Shown in pieces: positions 1-12,395 of a DNA stretch of 64,000 nt. Source of the DNA: Melaminivora suipulveris (GTDB taxonomy: Bacteria; Pseudomonadota; Gammaproteobacteria; Burkholderiales; Burkholderiaceae_C). The stretch is from NCBI RefSeq assembly GCF_003008575.1, contig NZ_CP027667.1, forward strand, positions 2,380,001 through 2,444,000. Reading direction: 5' to 3'. Each line of letters begins with the position of its first letter. Positions within the stretch are counted from its first letter, which is position 1. A program made the position numbers and the translations under genes. The notes below the pieces were generated by a model. It worked only from the letters and a program-made list of their open reading frames with translations, searched no databases and had not been told where the DNA came from.

Positions 1-2401
<2,401 letters not shown>

Positions 2402-2551
2402 TAACTTTGATGCACACCAACACAAGCAACCAAAGACCACAACACACACAGTTGTGCCAACGCAATCAAACTCCAAAACGCTGACCAACCCGACTCTATG
2501 AATCCCAGGGCCGCTGAAACCCAAACAACTTCAGCCGCCCCAACCCGTTAA

Positions 2552-2668
2552 AGCCTGACGACCATAGCAAGTCGGAACCACCCCTTCCCATCCCGAACAG
2601 GACCGTGAAACGACTTCGCGCCAATGATAGTGCGGTTACCCGTGTGAAAGTAGGTCATCGTCAGGCTA
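2552..2668 (+). rRNA. rrf: 5S ribosomal RNA
   Basis: A 117-nt sequence with the complementary 5S ends (GCCTGACGACC ... GGTCATCGTCAGGC) and the conserved CCCATCCCGAAC and GAAAGTAGG internal boxes. It follows the 23S gene after a 150-bp spacer (2402-2551) in which no tRNA is recognisable. Ends are inferred from helix I pairing and may be off by 1-2 nt. Confidence 0.96.
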
Positions 2669-2680
2669 GTTGTAAACACC

Positions 2681-2724
2681 ACGCCCTTCAACTCAAAGAT
2701 GAGTTGGAGGGCGTTTGTGTTTTC
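2681..2724 (+). terminator. Intrinsic terminator of the rrn operon
   Basis: A 14-bp stem (ACGCCCTTCAACTC / GAGTTGGAGGGCGT, a single non-Watson-Crick pair) with a short AAAGAT loop is followed by TTGTGTTTTC. It lies 12 bp after the 5S gene and closes the ribosomal operon. Confidence 0.9.
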
Positions 2725-2857
2725 TGGACAAGACTTGGCTGGATATAGCGGCGCGCGTCAAGGTGGTTGCTGCCTGACTCACGCAGCCCTTTGTCGAGTA
2801 TGCAGGCCACCTGCGGCTGTCCAGTATGGCCCGTGTGCTCAAGGCCCACGGCCCGCT
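2725..2857. other. Unassigned stretch between rrn terminator and insertion sequence
   Basis: 133 bp with no gene I can recognise. Open frames run through it on the minus strand, but they continue straight into the insertion sequence and give no familiar protein. It may be a gene remnant cut by the insertion. Confidence 0.4.
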
Positions 2858-4306
2858 GGCTCCTCGTCGATTCGTGTGGATCCCAACACCCACAATTGGC
2901 CCCTGGGGCAACACTGAGTAGATCAGAAGAAAGATGCAAACCGACATGACCGCAGGAGCAGGGATCGAGGCGTTGTTCACCACGGCACTGGGCCTGCAGC
3001 CGCCCTGGGAGGTGGTGCAGGTGCAGCTTGAGACGGCCCGCCGGCGCATCGACTTTGAAGTGCGCTGCAGCGCCAAGCGCCTGGCTTGCCCGCACTGCGG
3101 CCTGGCCGAGCAAGGCATCCACGACCGGCTGCGCCGCTGCTGGCGCCACCTGGACTTCTTTCAATACGAAGCCTGGCTGCACGCCGACGTGCCGCGCGTG
3201 GCCTGCTGGGGCTGCGGCAAGACGGCGCAGGCGCCTGTTCCCTGGGCCCGGGAGGGATCGGGTTTTACGGCCTTGTTTGAAGCGCTGGCGCTGTCGCTGT
3301 GCGCGCAGATGCCGGTGCGCCAGGCGGCTGAGCTGCTGCGCTGCTCGGACAAACAGCTGTGGCTGCGCATCGAGCACTACGTCGGGTGCGCTCGCCACGG
3401 CGACGACATGAGCGGCGTGCGCCGCATCGGCATCGATGAGACCAGCCTGCGCAAGGGGCACAACTACATCACCGTGGTGCATGACCTGGAGGCCAAGCGG
3501 CTGCTGTTTGCCACCGAAGGGCGCGACCATGAAACGGTGCACGCCTTCGTGCAGGACTTGCAGGCGCACCAGGGCGATCCCGCCAAGATCGAGCATGTCT
3601 GCCAGGACATGAGCGGCGCCTACCTCAAGGGGGTGAGCCAGGCGCTGCCCCAGGCGGCCATCAGCTACGACCGCTTTCACGTGCTGGCCCTGGCCGGCCA
3701 GGCCATGGACGAGGTGCGCACCAGCGAGTGGCGCAGCCACCCCAAGGCGGTCACGGAGGTCTTTGGTGACAAGGACAGCGAAACCCGCAAGGGCTTGATG
3801 TGGGGCATGCGCAAGAACCCGCAGGGCTGGACGGCCAGGCAAGCCGCCGCCATGCACTGGCTGCAGCGCTCGCATCTTCAGTCTGCCCGTGCCTGGCGCA
3901 TGAAGATGAGTTTGCGTGAGGTGTACGCCAGGGCGCGTGAACACAACGACTCGGGCAGCGCGCAGCTTGAGCTCAGGCGCTGGCTCAGCTGGGCCAGGCG
4001 AAGCCGCCTGAAGCCCTTTGTGCGTCTGGCCAAGACCATCACCGAACACTTCGATGGCGTCGTGCGGGGGATGCTGGACAACCGCTCCAACGCCTATGTG
4101 GAGGCCATGAACGGGCTGCTGCAGCAGGTCAAGCGGGCGGCCCGGGGCTTTCGCACAGCCAAGAACTTCATCGCGATTGCGCATCTGCGCATGGGCCGGC
4201 TCAAGGATTTGCCGCAAAGCCCATTCAAGATGGCTGAGCCTGGCAATGACACGGGCTACCGCCATGTGTAGTGCCTGTCAGATTCCACACGAATCGACGA
4301 GGAGCC
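2858..4306 (+). mobile_element. ISL3-family insertion sequence, apparently complete
   Basis: Perfect 23-bp terminal inverted repeats bound the element: GGCTCCTCGTCGATTCGTGT plus GGA at 2858-2880, and its exact reverse complement at 4284-4306. One intact transposase gene lies between them. The total length of 1449 bp and single-gene plan fit the ISL3 family. Members usually create 8-bp target duplications. The flanks here (GGCCCGCT on the left, CGGCCCCG on the right) are similar in composition but not a direct repeat, so no duplication can be claimed. The element sits between a ribosomal operon and liuR. Confidence 0.92.
2934..4271 (+). CDS. tnpA: ISL3-family transposase
   Basis: A 445-residue transposase that catalyses movement of the surrounding insertion sequence. 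The N-terminal third has two CxxC pairs (CPHCGL near residue 52 and CWGCGK near 94), the zinc ribbon of the DDE_Tnp_ISL3 family. The catalytic acidic residues are seen in GIDETSLRKGHNY, CQDMSGAYLKG and, near the C terminus, in YVEAMNGLLQQ followed by RAARGFR, the usual ISL3 signature. Length is typical for the family and no frameshift is present, so the enzyme is probably active. The ATG at 2934 is preceded by a purine-rich AGAAGAAAG. Base composition does not stand out from the host genes. Confidence 0.95.
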   Translation: MQTDMTAGAGIEALFTTALGLQPPWEVVQVQLETARRRIDFEVRCSAKRLACPHCGLAEQGIHDRLRRCWRHLDFFQYEAWLHADVPRVACWGCGKTAQAPVPWAREGSGFTALFEALALSLCAQMPVRQAAELLRCSDKQLWLRIEHYVGCARHGDDMSGVRRIGIDETSLRKGHNYITVVHDLEAKRLLFATEGRDHETVHAFVQDLQAHQGDPAKIEHVCQDMSGAYLKGVSQALPQAAISYDRFHVLALAGQAMDEVRTSEWRSHPKAVTEVFGDKDSETRKGLMWGMRKNPQGWTARQAAAMHWLQRSHLQSARAWRMKMSLREVYARAREHNDSGSAQLELRRWLSWARRSRLKPFVRLAKTITEHFDGVVRGMLDNRSNAYVEAMNGLLQQVKRAARGFRTAKNFIAIAHLRMGRLKDLPQSPFKMAEPGNDTGYRHV

Positions 4307-4401
4307 CGGCCCCGCCCCCCTGGGTTGATCTATGGAGGCAATCACTGTTCTGACGCGGGGGAAGGGGGGCAGGTGCAGTCATTCGGTGGGCTGCGCTACC
4401 A

Positions 4402-4417
4402 TTGACGTTAACGTCAA
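4402..4417. promoter_or_regulatory. LiuR operator upstream of liuR
   Basis: TTGACGTTAACGTCAA is a perfect 16-bp palindrome 48 bp before the liuR start. It shares the TGACGTT/AACGTCA half-sites with the second operator at 4874. Palindromes of this kind are the recognised targets of LiuR-type MerR regulators of leucine catabolism, so autoregulation of liuR is likely. Confidence 0.8.
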
Positions 4418-4465
4418 CATCTCCGGCGCGCTGGAGCGCCTGCAGGTCTCCTTTACTTTGCCCTC

Positions 4466-4876
4466 ATGGCCACCTACACCATCAGCGACCTCGCCCGTGA
4501 GTTCGACCTCACCACGCGAGCGATGCGTTTCTACGAAGACATGGGACTCCTGCGGCCCGAACGCGCGGGACCGGGCGGGCGCAACCGCATCTATAGCGCT
4601 CGCGATCGCACGCGATTGCGGCTGACCTTGCGCGCCAAACGGCTCGGTCTCTCGTTGACCGAAGCCAAGGAAATCATCGACCTGTACGACAGCCCGCGCG
4701 ACACTGGCGTGCAGCTGCGCAAGTTTCTTCAAGTGCTGGGCACGCACCGCGAGCAACTCGAAGAGCAGATGACCGATCTGCAGGCAAACCTGGACGAAGT
4801 ACGTGAGCATGAGCGCGAAGCGCGCGAACTGCTGCAAAAAATCGACCCCCCAGCGAGCAAACTCATGGATAATTGA
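4466..4876 (+). CDS. liuR: MerR-family regulator of leucine/isovalerate catabolism (LiuR)
   Basis: A 136-residue DNA-binding regulator. Residues 1-70 form the MerR winged helix ([20 protein letters not shown], then GLLRPER and the R-x-Y-S wing). The rest is a coiled-coil dimerisation helix (about 80-130) with no cysteine-rich metal-binding tail, so an organic ligand rather than a metal is expected; LiuR proteins respond to pathway acyl-CoAs. It lies directly upstream of isovaleryl-CoA dehydrogenase and is framed by two palindromic operators. Its own TGA stop (4874-4876) is the first three bases of the second operator. The start was chosen as the ATG beginning the canonical MerR N terminus. 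Confidence 0.9.
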   Translation: MATYTISDLAREFDLTTRAMRFYEDMGLLRPERAGPGGRNRIYSARDRTRLRLTLRAKRLGLSLTEAKEIIDLYDSPRDTGVQLRKFLQVLGTHREQLEEQMTDLQANLDEVREHEREARELLQKIDPPASKLMDN

Positions 4877-4893
4877 CGTTTACGTAAACGTCA
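4874..4893. promoter_or_regulatory. LiuR operator upstream of isovaleryl-CoA dehydrogenase
   Basis: TGACGTTTACGTAAACGTCA is a perfect 20-bp palindrome. It begins on the stop codon of liuR and ends 29 bp before the liuA start, so it can control liuA independently of the liuR promoter. The same TGACGTT half-site is found in the operator at 4402. Confidence 0.85.
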
Positions 4894-4922
4894 TTGAAAG
4901 CCTTTCGCACCGGAGCCTATCC

Positions 4923-6113
4923 ATGAGTACTGCCACACAGCTGCCTGGCCTGAACTTCCAGTTGGGCGAAGACATCGACGCCTTGCGCGACGCCGTGCGC
5001 GAGTTCGCTCAGGTCGAGATCGCCCCGCGTGCCGGTGAGATCGACCACAGCGACCAGTTCCCCATGGACCTGTGGAAGAAGCTGGGCGATCTGGGCGTGC
5101 TGGGCATCACGGTGTCCGAGCAGTACGGCGGCGCCGACATGGGCTACCTCGCCCACATGGTGGCGATGGAGGAAATCTCCCGCGCCAGCGCTTCGGTGGG
5201 TCTGTCCTACGGCGCCCACAGCAACCTGTGCGTGAACCAGATCAACCGCAACGGCAACGAGGCGCAGAAAGCCAAGTATCTGCCCAAGCTGATCAGCGGC
5301 GAGCACGTCGGCGCGCTGGCCATGAGCGAGCCCGGCGCCGGCTCCGACGTCATCAGCATGAAGCTCAAAGCCGAGGACAAGGGCGGCTTCTATCTCCTGA
5401 ACGGCAGCAAGATGTGGATCACCAACGGCCCGGACGCCGACACGCTGGTGGTCTACGCCAAGACCGAGCCCGAAATGGGTGCGCGCGGCGTGACGGCCTT
5501 CCTGATCGAAAAGGGCATGAAGGGCTTTTCCATCGCGCAAAAGCTCGACAAGCTGGGCATGCGCGGCAGCCATACGGGCGAGCTGGTGTTCGAAAACGTC
5601 GAGGTGCCGGCGGAGAACGTGCTGGGCCAGGTCAATGGCGGCGCCAAGGTGCTGATGAGCGGCCTGGACTACGAGCGTGCCGTGCTGACCGGCGGCCCCC
5701 TGGGCATCATGCAGTCCGTCATGGACAACGTGATCCCCTATATCCACGACCGCAAGCAATTCGGCCAGAGCATCGGTGAGTTCCAGCTCATCCAGGGCAA
5801 GGTGGCCGACATGTACACCGTGCTCCAGGCCGCACGCTCGTTTGCCTACACCGTGGCCAAGAACCTGGACATGCTGGGCACCGAGCACGTGCGCCAGGTG
5901 CGCAAGGACTGTGCCAGCGTCATCCTCTGGACAGCCGAGAAGGCCACCTGGATGGCGGGCGAAGGCATCCAGATCTTCGGCGGCAACGGCTACATCAACG
6001 AGTACCCGCTGGGCCGCCTGTGGCGCGACGCCAAGCTGTACGAGATCGGCGCCGGTACCAGCGAGATCCGGCGCATGCTGATCGGCCGCGAGCTGTTCGC
6101 CGAAACCTGTTAA
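4923..6113 (+). CDS. liuA: Isovaleryl-CoA dehydrogenase
   Basis: A 396-residue acyl-CoA dehydrogenase that oxidises isovaleryl-CoA to 3-methylcrotonyl-CoA with FAD, passing electrons to ETF; second committed step of leucine breakdown. The FAD/substrate signature [11 protein letters not shown] and the C-terminal signature ([11 protein letters not shown], then [15 protein letters not shown]) are present. The catalytic glutamate lies in [13 protein letters not shown] (E251), the helix-G position characteristic of isovaleryl-CoA dehydrogenases rather than the C-terminal position of most relatives. The frame is open further upstream, but the ATG at 4923 has a GGAG seven bases before it and gives the normal length. 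The first promoter-proximal gene behind the LiuR operator. Confidence 0.96.
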   Translation: MSTATQLPGLNFQLGEDIDALRDAVREFAQVEIAPRAGEIDHSDQFPMDLWKKLGDLGVLGITVSEQYGGADMGYLAHMVAMEEISRASASVGLSYGAHSNLCVNQINRNGNEAQKAKYLPKLISGEHVGALAMSEPGAGSDVISMKLKAEDKGGFYLLNGSKMWITNGPDADTLVVYAKTEPEMGARGVTAFLIEKGMKGFSIAQKLDKLGMRGSHTGELVFENVEVPAENVLGQVNGGAKVLMSGLDYERAVLTGGPLGIMQSVMDNVIPYIHDRKQFGQSIGEFQLIQGKVADMYTVLQAARSFAYTVAKNLDMLGTEHVRQVRKDCASVILWTAEKATWMAGEGIQIFGGNGYINEYPLGRLWRDAKLYEIGAGTSEIRRMLIGRELFAETC

Positions 6114-6155
6114 GCGCGCTACAGAAAATTTCTTTCACTCACCCAAGGAGTTCCG

Positions 6156-6818
6156 ATGACCACCACCTCCATTGAAGAGCTGTTCGTACACAACCGTGAA
6201 TGGGCACAGCAAATGGAGCGTGACCGACCGGGCTTCTTCACCGGCCTGATGGCGCAGCAAAAGCCGCGCTACATGTGGATCGGCTGTTCCGACAGCCGCG
6301 TGCCCGCCAACCAGATCACGGGCCTGGAGCCGGGCGAGGTGTTCGTGCACCGCAACATCGCCAACGTGGTCGTGCCCAGTGATCTGAACGCGCTGTCCAC
6401 CATCCAGTACGCCGTGGACCAGCTGCATGTGCAGCACCTCATGGTCGTCGGCCACTACGGCTGTGGCGGCGTGCGCGCGGCGCTTGAAGACATCCGCGTC
6501 GGCCTGGCCGACAACTGGATCCGCCACGTCAAGGACGTGCGCGACAAATACGCCGATCTGCTGGAGGGCCTGTCCCCGCAATGGCGGCTGGACGCGCTGT
6601 GCGAGCTCAATGTCATCGAGCAGGTAGCCAACGTGGCGCACAGCACGGTGGTGCACGACGCCTGGGCGCGCGGCCAGGCACTGACGCTGCACGGCTGGTG
6701 CTACAGCCTGCAAAACGGCCTGATCACCAACGTCGAGGTGACGGTGCCGGGCGAAGGCGGGCTGGACGAGGTGCAGCGCCGCGCGGTGGAGCGCGTCGCC
6801 GCCCGCGAGCGCGGCTGA
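6156..6818 (+). CDS. can: Beta-class carbonic anhydrase
   Basis: A 220-residue zinc enzyme interconverting CO2 and bicarbonate in the cytoplasm. Zinc ligands and dyad are seen as CSDSRVP (C44, D46, R48) and VVGHYGCGGV (H100, C103), the full beta-class set. Length matches the E. coli Can group. AAGGAG at 6145-6150 precedes the ATG. It follows isovaleryl-CoA dehydrogenase by 42 bp. The leucine pathway includes a bicarbonate-using carboxylase (liuB/liuD, later in this window), so a supporting role in that route is a reasonable inference from position, in addition to its housekeeping role. Confidence 0.95.
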   Translation: MTTTSIEELFVHNREWAQQMERDRPGFFTGLMAQQKPRYMWIGCSDSRVPANQITGLEPGEVFVHRNIANVVVPSDLNALSTIQYAVDQLHVQHLMVVGHYGCGGVRAALEDIRVGLADNWIRHVKDVRDKYADLLEGLSPQWRLDALCELNVIEQVANVAHSTVVHDAWARGQALTLHGWCYSLQNGLITNVEVTVPGEGGLDEVQRRAVERVAARERG

Positions 6819-6907
6819 CGGCACGCGCACGGGCAGGTCGCGACACCCAGGTGGACCGAACACGGCAACGGCTTCGCCAGCCCGTTTCGTAGCGGCCCCT
6901 CAGCGCC

Positions 6908-8745
6908 ATGTTCCCCGAACGCCTCGACGCTCCGCAGGCTTGGGCAATAGCCCGGGCCATGATGGACGGCTTCAACCGCCATTACCGGCTGTTTCGCGCT
7001 GAATCCGCCCGCGCCAAGCACCGCTTCGAAACCGCCGACTGGCACGGCCAGCAGCGCGCGCAGCGCGAGCGCATCGAGTTCTACGACCTGCGCGTGAAGG
7101 AATGCGTGCGCCGGCTGGACAAGGAGTTCCAGGCCGGCACCCTGCCCATGGCCGTGTGGCACGAGGTCAAGCTGCACTACATCGGCCTGATGGTGAACCA
7201 CTTGCAGCCCGAGCTGGCCGAGACTTTCTTCAACTCGGTCACCACCAAGATCCTGCACCGCACGCACTTCCAGAACGACTTCATCTTCGTGCGCCCCGCC
7301 GTCAGCACCGAGTACATCGAAAGCGACGACCCCGCCGCGCGGCCCACCTACCGCGCCTACTACCCGCAGGCGGCGCGCCTGCCCGAGATGGTCACGGCCA
7401 TCGTGCAGGACTTCGCCTTGCAGCGCCCCTTCGAAGACCTGCCGCGCGACGTGGCGCTGGTGGTGCAGGCCATCAACGCGCGCTTAGGTAGCGTGAAGTG
7501 GCGCACCAACTTCCAGATCCAGGTGCTGACCAGCCTCTTCTACCGCAACAAGGGCGCGTACCTGGTGGGCAAGGTCATCAACGGCTATGCCGAGCTGCCC
7601 TTCGCCCTGCCCATCCTGCACGGCGAGCGCGGCGGGCTGATCATCGACGCGGTGTTGTTCGGCGAGGCGGATCTGCAGATGCTGTTCTCGTTCGCCCGGG
7701 CGTATTTCATGGTGGACATGGAAGTGCCCAGCGCCTACGTGCAGTTTTTGCGCAGTCTCATGTCGAGGAAGCCCCGCGGCGAGCTCTACACCGCGCTGGG
7801 CCTGGCCAAGCAGGGCAAGACGCTGTTCTACCGCGACTTCCTGCACCACCTCAAATATTCCAGCGACCACTTCCGCATCGCGCCCGGCATCAAGGGCATG
7901 GTCATGCTGGTGTTCGACCTGCCCAGCTTTCCCTATGTCTTCAAGCTGATCCGTGACCGCTTCCCGGCTCCGAAGGACACCACGCGCGAGCAGGTCAAGG
8001 GCAAGTATTTGCTGGTCAAGCAGCACGACCGCGTGGGCCGCATGGCCGACACGCTGGAGTACAGCCTGGTGGCCTTCCCGCGCGAGCGCTTTTCCGACGA
8101 GCTGATTGCCGAGATCCAGCAGCATGCGCCCAGCCAGATCGAGATCAGCGACCGGGACGGCGACGGTCGGCAGGAAGTCATCATCCGCCACCTGTACATC
8201 GAGCGGCGCATGGTGCCGCTGAACATCCACCTGCAGGAGTGCTTCGACGCCGGGCCGCAGGACGCGCAGGCGCAGCGCGCGCTGGAGCAGGCCGTGGCCG
8301 AATACGGCAACGCCATCAAGGACCTGGTGGCCGCCAACATCTTCCCCGGCGACATGCTGTGGAAGAACTTCGGCCTCACGCGCAACGGCAAGGTCGTGTT
8401 CTACGACTACGACGAGATCGAATACCTCACCGATTGCCACTTCCGCCGCGTGCCGCCGCCGCGCAGCGAGGACGACGAGCTGTCGGGCGAGGTCTGGTGG
8501 CCCGTGGGCCCGCGCGATGTCTTTCCCGAGACCTTTGCACCCTTCCTGCTGGGCAACCCCGCCGTGCGCGAGATCTTCCTGCGCCACCACGCCGACCTGC
8601 TGGACGTGCAGTTCTGGCAATCGCACCAGGAACGCATCCGCGCCGGCCACGTCTATGACGTGTTCCCCTACGACGTGCAGCGGCGCTTTCGCGCGGCCGC
8701 ACCCCTACCGATTTCCCAACCGACCTCTGTTTCAGGAGCCATGCC

Positions 8746-8749
<4 letters not shown>
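6908..8749 (+). CDS. aceK: Isocitrate dehydrogenase kinase/phosphatase
   Basis: A 613-residue bifunctional enzyme that inactivates isocitrate dehydrogenase by phosphorylation and reactivates it, steering carbon between the TCA cycle and glyoxylate bypass. The N-terminal AMP-binding regulatory domain is followed by the kinase fold ([19 protein letters not shown] with the ATP-contacting lysine; [20 protein letters not shown] with the catalytic and metal-binding aspartates). It is slightly longer than the E. coli protein. Its stop overlaps the next gene's start (ATGA at 8746-8749). No glyoxylate-bypass enzyme lies beside it here; control of acetyl-CoA use during leucine or acetate growth is the likely purpose. 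Confidence 0.96.
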
Positions 8750-9945
<1,196 letters not shown>

Positions 9946-9974
9946 CCGGACGGACTTGATAAGCCCACGTCCGG
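9946..9974. promoter_or_regulatory. Inverted repeat before the signalling operon
   Basis: CCGGAC ... GTCCGG arms separated by 17 bp lie between the thiolase stop and the start at 9985. There is no T-tract, so it is not an ordinary terminator. It could be an operator for the operon that starts at 9985; function unknown. Confidence 0.35.
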
Positions 9975-9984
9975 ACGGCGCCGC

Positions 9985-12351
9985 ATGGCCGCACAGCAGC
10001 ACCGCCATCCCCTGGCCAGGCTGGTATGGCGCTTCGCCGCCATGCTGGCCTTCATCTGCTGCGCGACGCTGCTGGCCAGCGCCTATCTGATCGAAGGCAG
10101 TCTGCGCAACGCGCAGCAGGAGGCATTTTCAGCCCGCTTCGCGCTGGCGACGCAGCGCGCGGCCACCGCTGCCGAGAACGCCCTCGCGCTGGGCGTGCCG
10201 CTTGCGCCGGACACACCGCTGGCGCAACTGCTGACGCGCGAGGCGGCCTTGGAGCCCGTCCTGTACGGCTTCACCGTCGAGACGGCGCAGGGCAAGACTT
10301 TGCTGCAGGCAGCAGGGCGCCACCCGGCGCCGGCGACGGACGATGCCGTCGCGCTGGCGCAAACCGCCATCCGCAACGACCTGGGACAAACCGTGGGCTG
10401 GACACGCCTGCGCTATGACGAGAGCGCGCTGCACACGGCGCGCCAGCATTTGAGCCAGGCTGTCTGGACCAGCGCCTGGCTGGCCAGCGCGCTCCTGTGC
10501 CTGGGCCTGGCCGGATGTTGCGCCTGGCTGCTGCGGCACACGCAGGGCGGGCGCAAGCGATCGCGCCTGCCCCTGGGCGAGCGCACGGCGCTGCTGCTGG
10601 CCGCCATCGCGCTGTTGACGGCGGTGCTGCTGGCGCTGGGCTGGCGCGCCGCCACGGCCGGCCAGGCCAGCATCGCGCCGGACCAGATGGCCAAGGCCAC
10701 GGCCGTGGCGCGCTCCAGCGCGGCCTTGGTAGCGCGCGCTCTGGCTGCCGGCGTGCCGCTGGACCAGCTCGTCGGGGTCGACGCGCATGCGGCGGCGCTG
10801 CACTCCCGCAGCCCGGAGATCACGGCCCTTGCTGTCGTGACTGCCGATGGGCACACCATGGCCGGCGGCACGCCGCTGCAGCCCGGCCCCTGGACGGTGC
10901 AGGCGCCGGTCACTCTCCCCGGTGCGAATCAGCCGTCAGCCCAGGTGCTGCTGCAGGTCGACTCCGGATTGCTGGCGCGCCGCCTGCAAGGCACCTTGCT
11001 GGACATGGCCTTCCTGGGCGTGGTCAGCCTGCTGCTGGCCCTGGAATGGGTGGCCCTGGGCCTGGGCACGCGCGGCGCCCGTGCGCTGTCGGTCTGGCAG
11101 GCGCGCCGCAGCGCTGATCCGGCCGAGCGCCGCGCCTGGCGCGCCGGCAGCGCCGCAGCGGTGCGGCCCGCGTTGTTCCTGTTCATGCTGGCCGAGGAAT
11201 TCACGCGCCCCTTCCTGCCCACGTGGGGGCGCAGCCTCGCGCCTGAGGGCGCTTTATTCACGCCGGACACCTTGGCCGGACTGCCGCTGGCTGCCTTTCT
11301 GGCTGTGGTGGCGCTGCTGCAGTGGCCGCTGGCCGCCTGGTCCGAGCGTTTCGGCCGGCGGCGCGGCCTGGCCCTGGGCGCCTTGCTGGGCGCCGCCGGG
11401 CTGGCCTGGGCGGCGCTGCAACCTCAGTTCGCGGCCCTTTTGGGCGCGCGCATCGTGAGCGCCGTGGGTTTTGCCATGGTCTTCGTCTCGGCGCAGGGCG
11501 CCGTGATCGACGGCTCCAGCGCGGGCGACCGCGCGCACAGCCTGGCGCAGTTCGTGCGCGCCATCCTCGTGGCCGGGCTGTGCGGCCCGCCCCTGGGAGG
11601 GCTGGCCGCCGAACGCTGGGGTGTGCCGGCCACGTTCGCGCTGGCCGCCGCCGTGTCGCTGCTCGCAGCGGCGGTCGCCTGGCTGCAGGTTCCGCCCGGC
11701 CGTCCGGCGCCGGCATCCGCGCCGCAGGCCGCAGCGCGCCGCGCGCCACTGGCGGCCGTATTGCGCCAGCCCGGCCTGGCGGCCTTGCTGCTGGGCTGTG
11801 CCATGCCGGCCAAGCTGCTTCTGGCTGCGCTGTGCTTTTACCTGCTGCCGCTGCATCTGCAGGACCAGGGCGAAGGCAGCGCCGTGATCGGGCGGCTGCA
11901 AACGGTCTATCCGCTGACCATGGTGCTGCTGGTGCCCGTGGCTGCGCGCCTGGCCGACCGCTGGCGGCAGCGGCGCGGCTTCGTGCTCGCTGGCGGGTTG
12001 CTGGCCGGCGCCGGCGCTGTGTTGGCCTGGCCCACTGCCGGCTCGGCCTGGTACCTGGCCCTGGTGTTGCTCGTGCTGGGTCTGGGACAGGCGCTGTCGA
12101 TCACGCCGCAATCGGCCATGGTGGCGGACCTGGCGCGCAGCCTGCCCGAGCGCCAGGGGGCAGCGGTGCTCGGCCTGTTCCGCCTGACCGAGCGCAGCGG
12201 CAGCGCGCTGGGTCCGGTGATGGCGGCCTGGCTGCTGCCGCTGCTGGGTTTCGGCCCGGCGGTGGCGTTGATCGGCGCGCTGGTGCTGGGCGGAAGCGCA
12301 GCCTACGGCTGGAGTCAGAGGTCAGCACGCGCCCGCGCCGTCAATCCGTGA
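9985..12351 (+). CDS. Membrane protein: two sensor modules fused to an MFS transporter
   Basis: 788 residues in two unlike halves. Residues 1-365 contain four predicted membrane helices (about 13-33, 158-183, 202-222, 338-360) enclosing two extracytoplasmic segments with the same motif: AENALALGVPL near 63-73 with GKTLLQAAG near 103-111, and ARALAAGVPL near 250-259 with ADGHTMAGG near 287-295. Residues from about 390 to 775 are a major-facilitator transporter with roughly 12 helices and an A-type loop (SERFGRRRGLALG near 453-465). The pair of sensor modules in front of an MFS core is unusual. It is the first gene of an operon that continues to the PP2C phosphatase at 18887. Transported substrate unknown. 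A transceptor role (transport plus sensing) is inference. Confidence 0.8.
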   Translation: MAAQQHRHPLARLVWRFAAMLAFICCATLLASAYLIEGSLRNAQQEAFSARFALATQRAATAAENALALGVPLAPDTPLAQLLTREAALEPVLYGFTVETAQGKTLLQAAGRHPAPATDDAVALAQTAIRNDLGQTVGWTRLRYDESALHTARQHLSQAVWTSAWLASALLCLGLAGCCAWLLRHTQGGRKRSRLPLGERTALLLAAIALLTAVLLALGWRAATAGQASIAPDQMAKATAVARSSAALVARALAAGVPLDQLVGVDAHAAALHSRSPEITALAVVTADGHTMAGGTPLQPGPWTVQAPVTLPGANQPSAQVLLQVDSGLLARRLQGTLLDMAFLGVVSLLLALEWVALGLGTRGARALSVWQARRSADPAERRAWRAGSAAAVRPALFLFMLAEEFTRPFLPTWGRSLAPEGALFTPDTLAGLPLAAFLAVVALLQWPLAAWSERFGRRRGLALGALLGAAGLAWAALQPQFAALLGARIVSAVGFAMVFVSAQGAVIDGSSAGDRAHSLAQFVRAILVAGLCGPPLGGLAAERWGVPATFALAAAVSLLAAAVAWLQVPPGRPAPASAPQAAARRAPLAAVLRQPGLAALLLGCAMPAKLLLAALCFYLLPLHLQDQGEGSAVIGRLQTVYPLTMVLLVPVAARLADRWRQRRGFVLAGGLLAGAGAVLAWPTAGSAWYLALVLLVLGLGQALSITPQSAMVADLARSLPERQGAAVLGLFRLTERSGSALGPVMAAWLLPLLGFGPAVALIGALVLGGSAAYGWSQRSARARAVNP

Positions 12352-12395
12352 CGGTGGCGGTGCGCCCAAGCCGATTGCAAGTCACAATTGTTGAC

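Noticed and set aside
2402..2551. A tRNA gene in the 23S-5S spacer
   Set aside because: No cloverleaf or T-arm consensus is found.
2688..4265. Long minus-strand open frame of 525 codons
   Set aside because: It is the antisense of the transposase gene; a shadow frame kept open by high GC content.
2848..4316. Target-site duplication of the insertion sequence
   Set aside because: Flanks share CGGCCC-like composition but not an 8-bp direct repeat.
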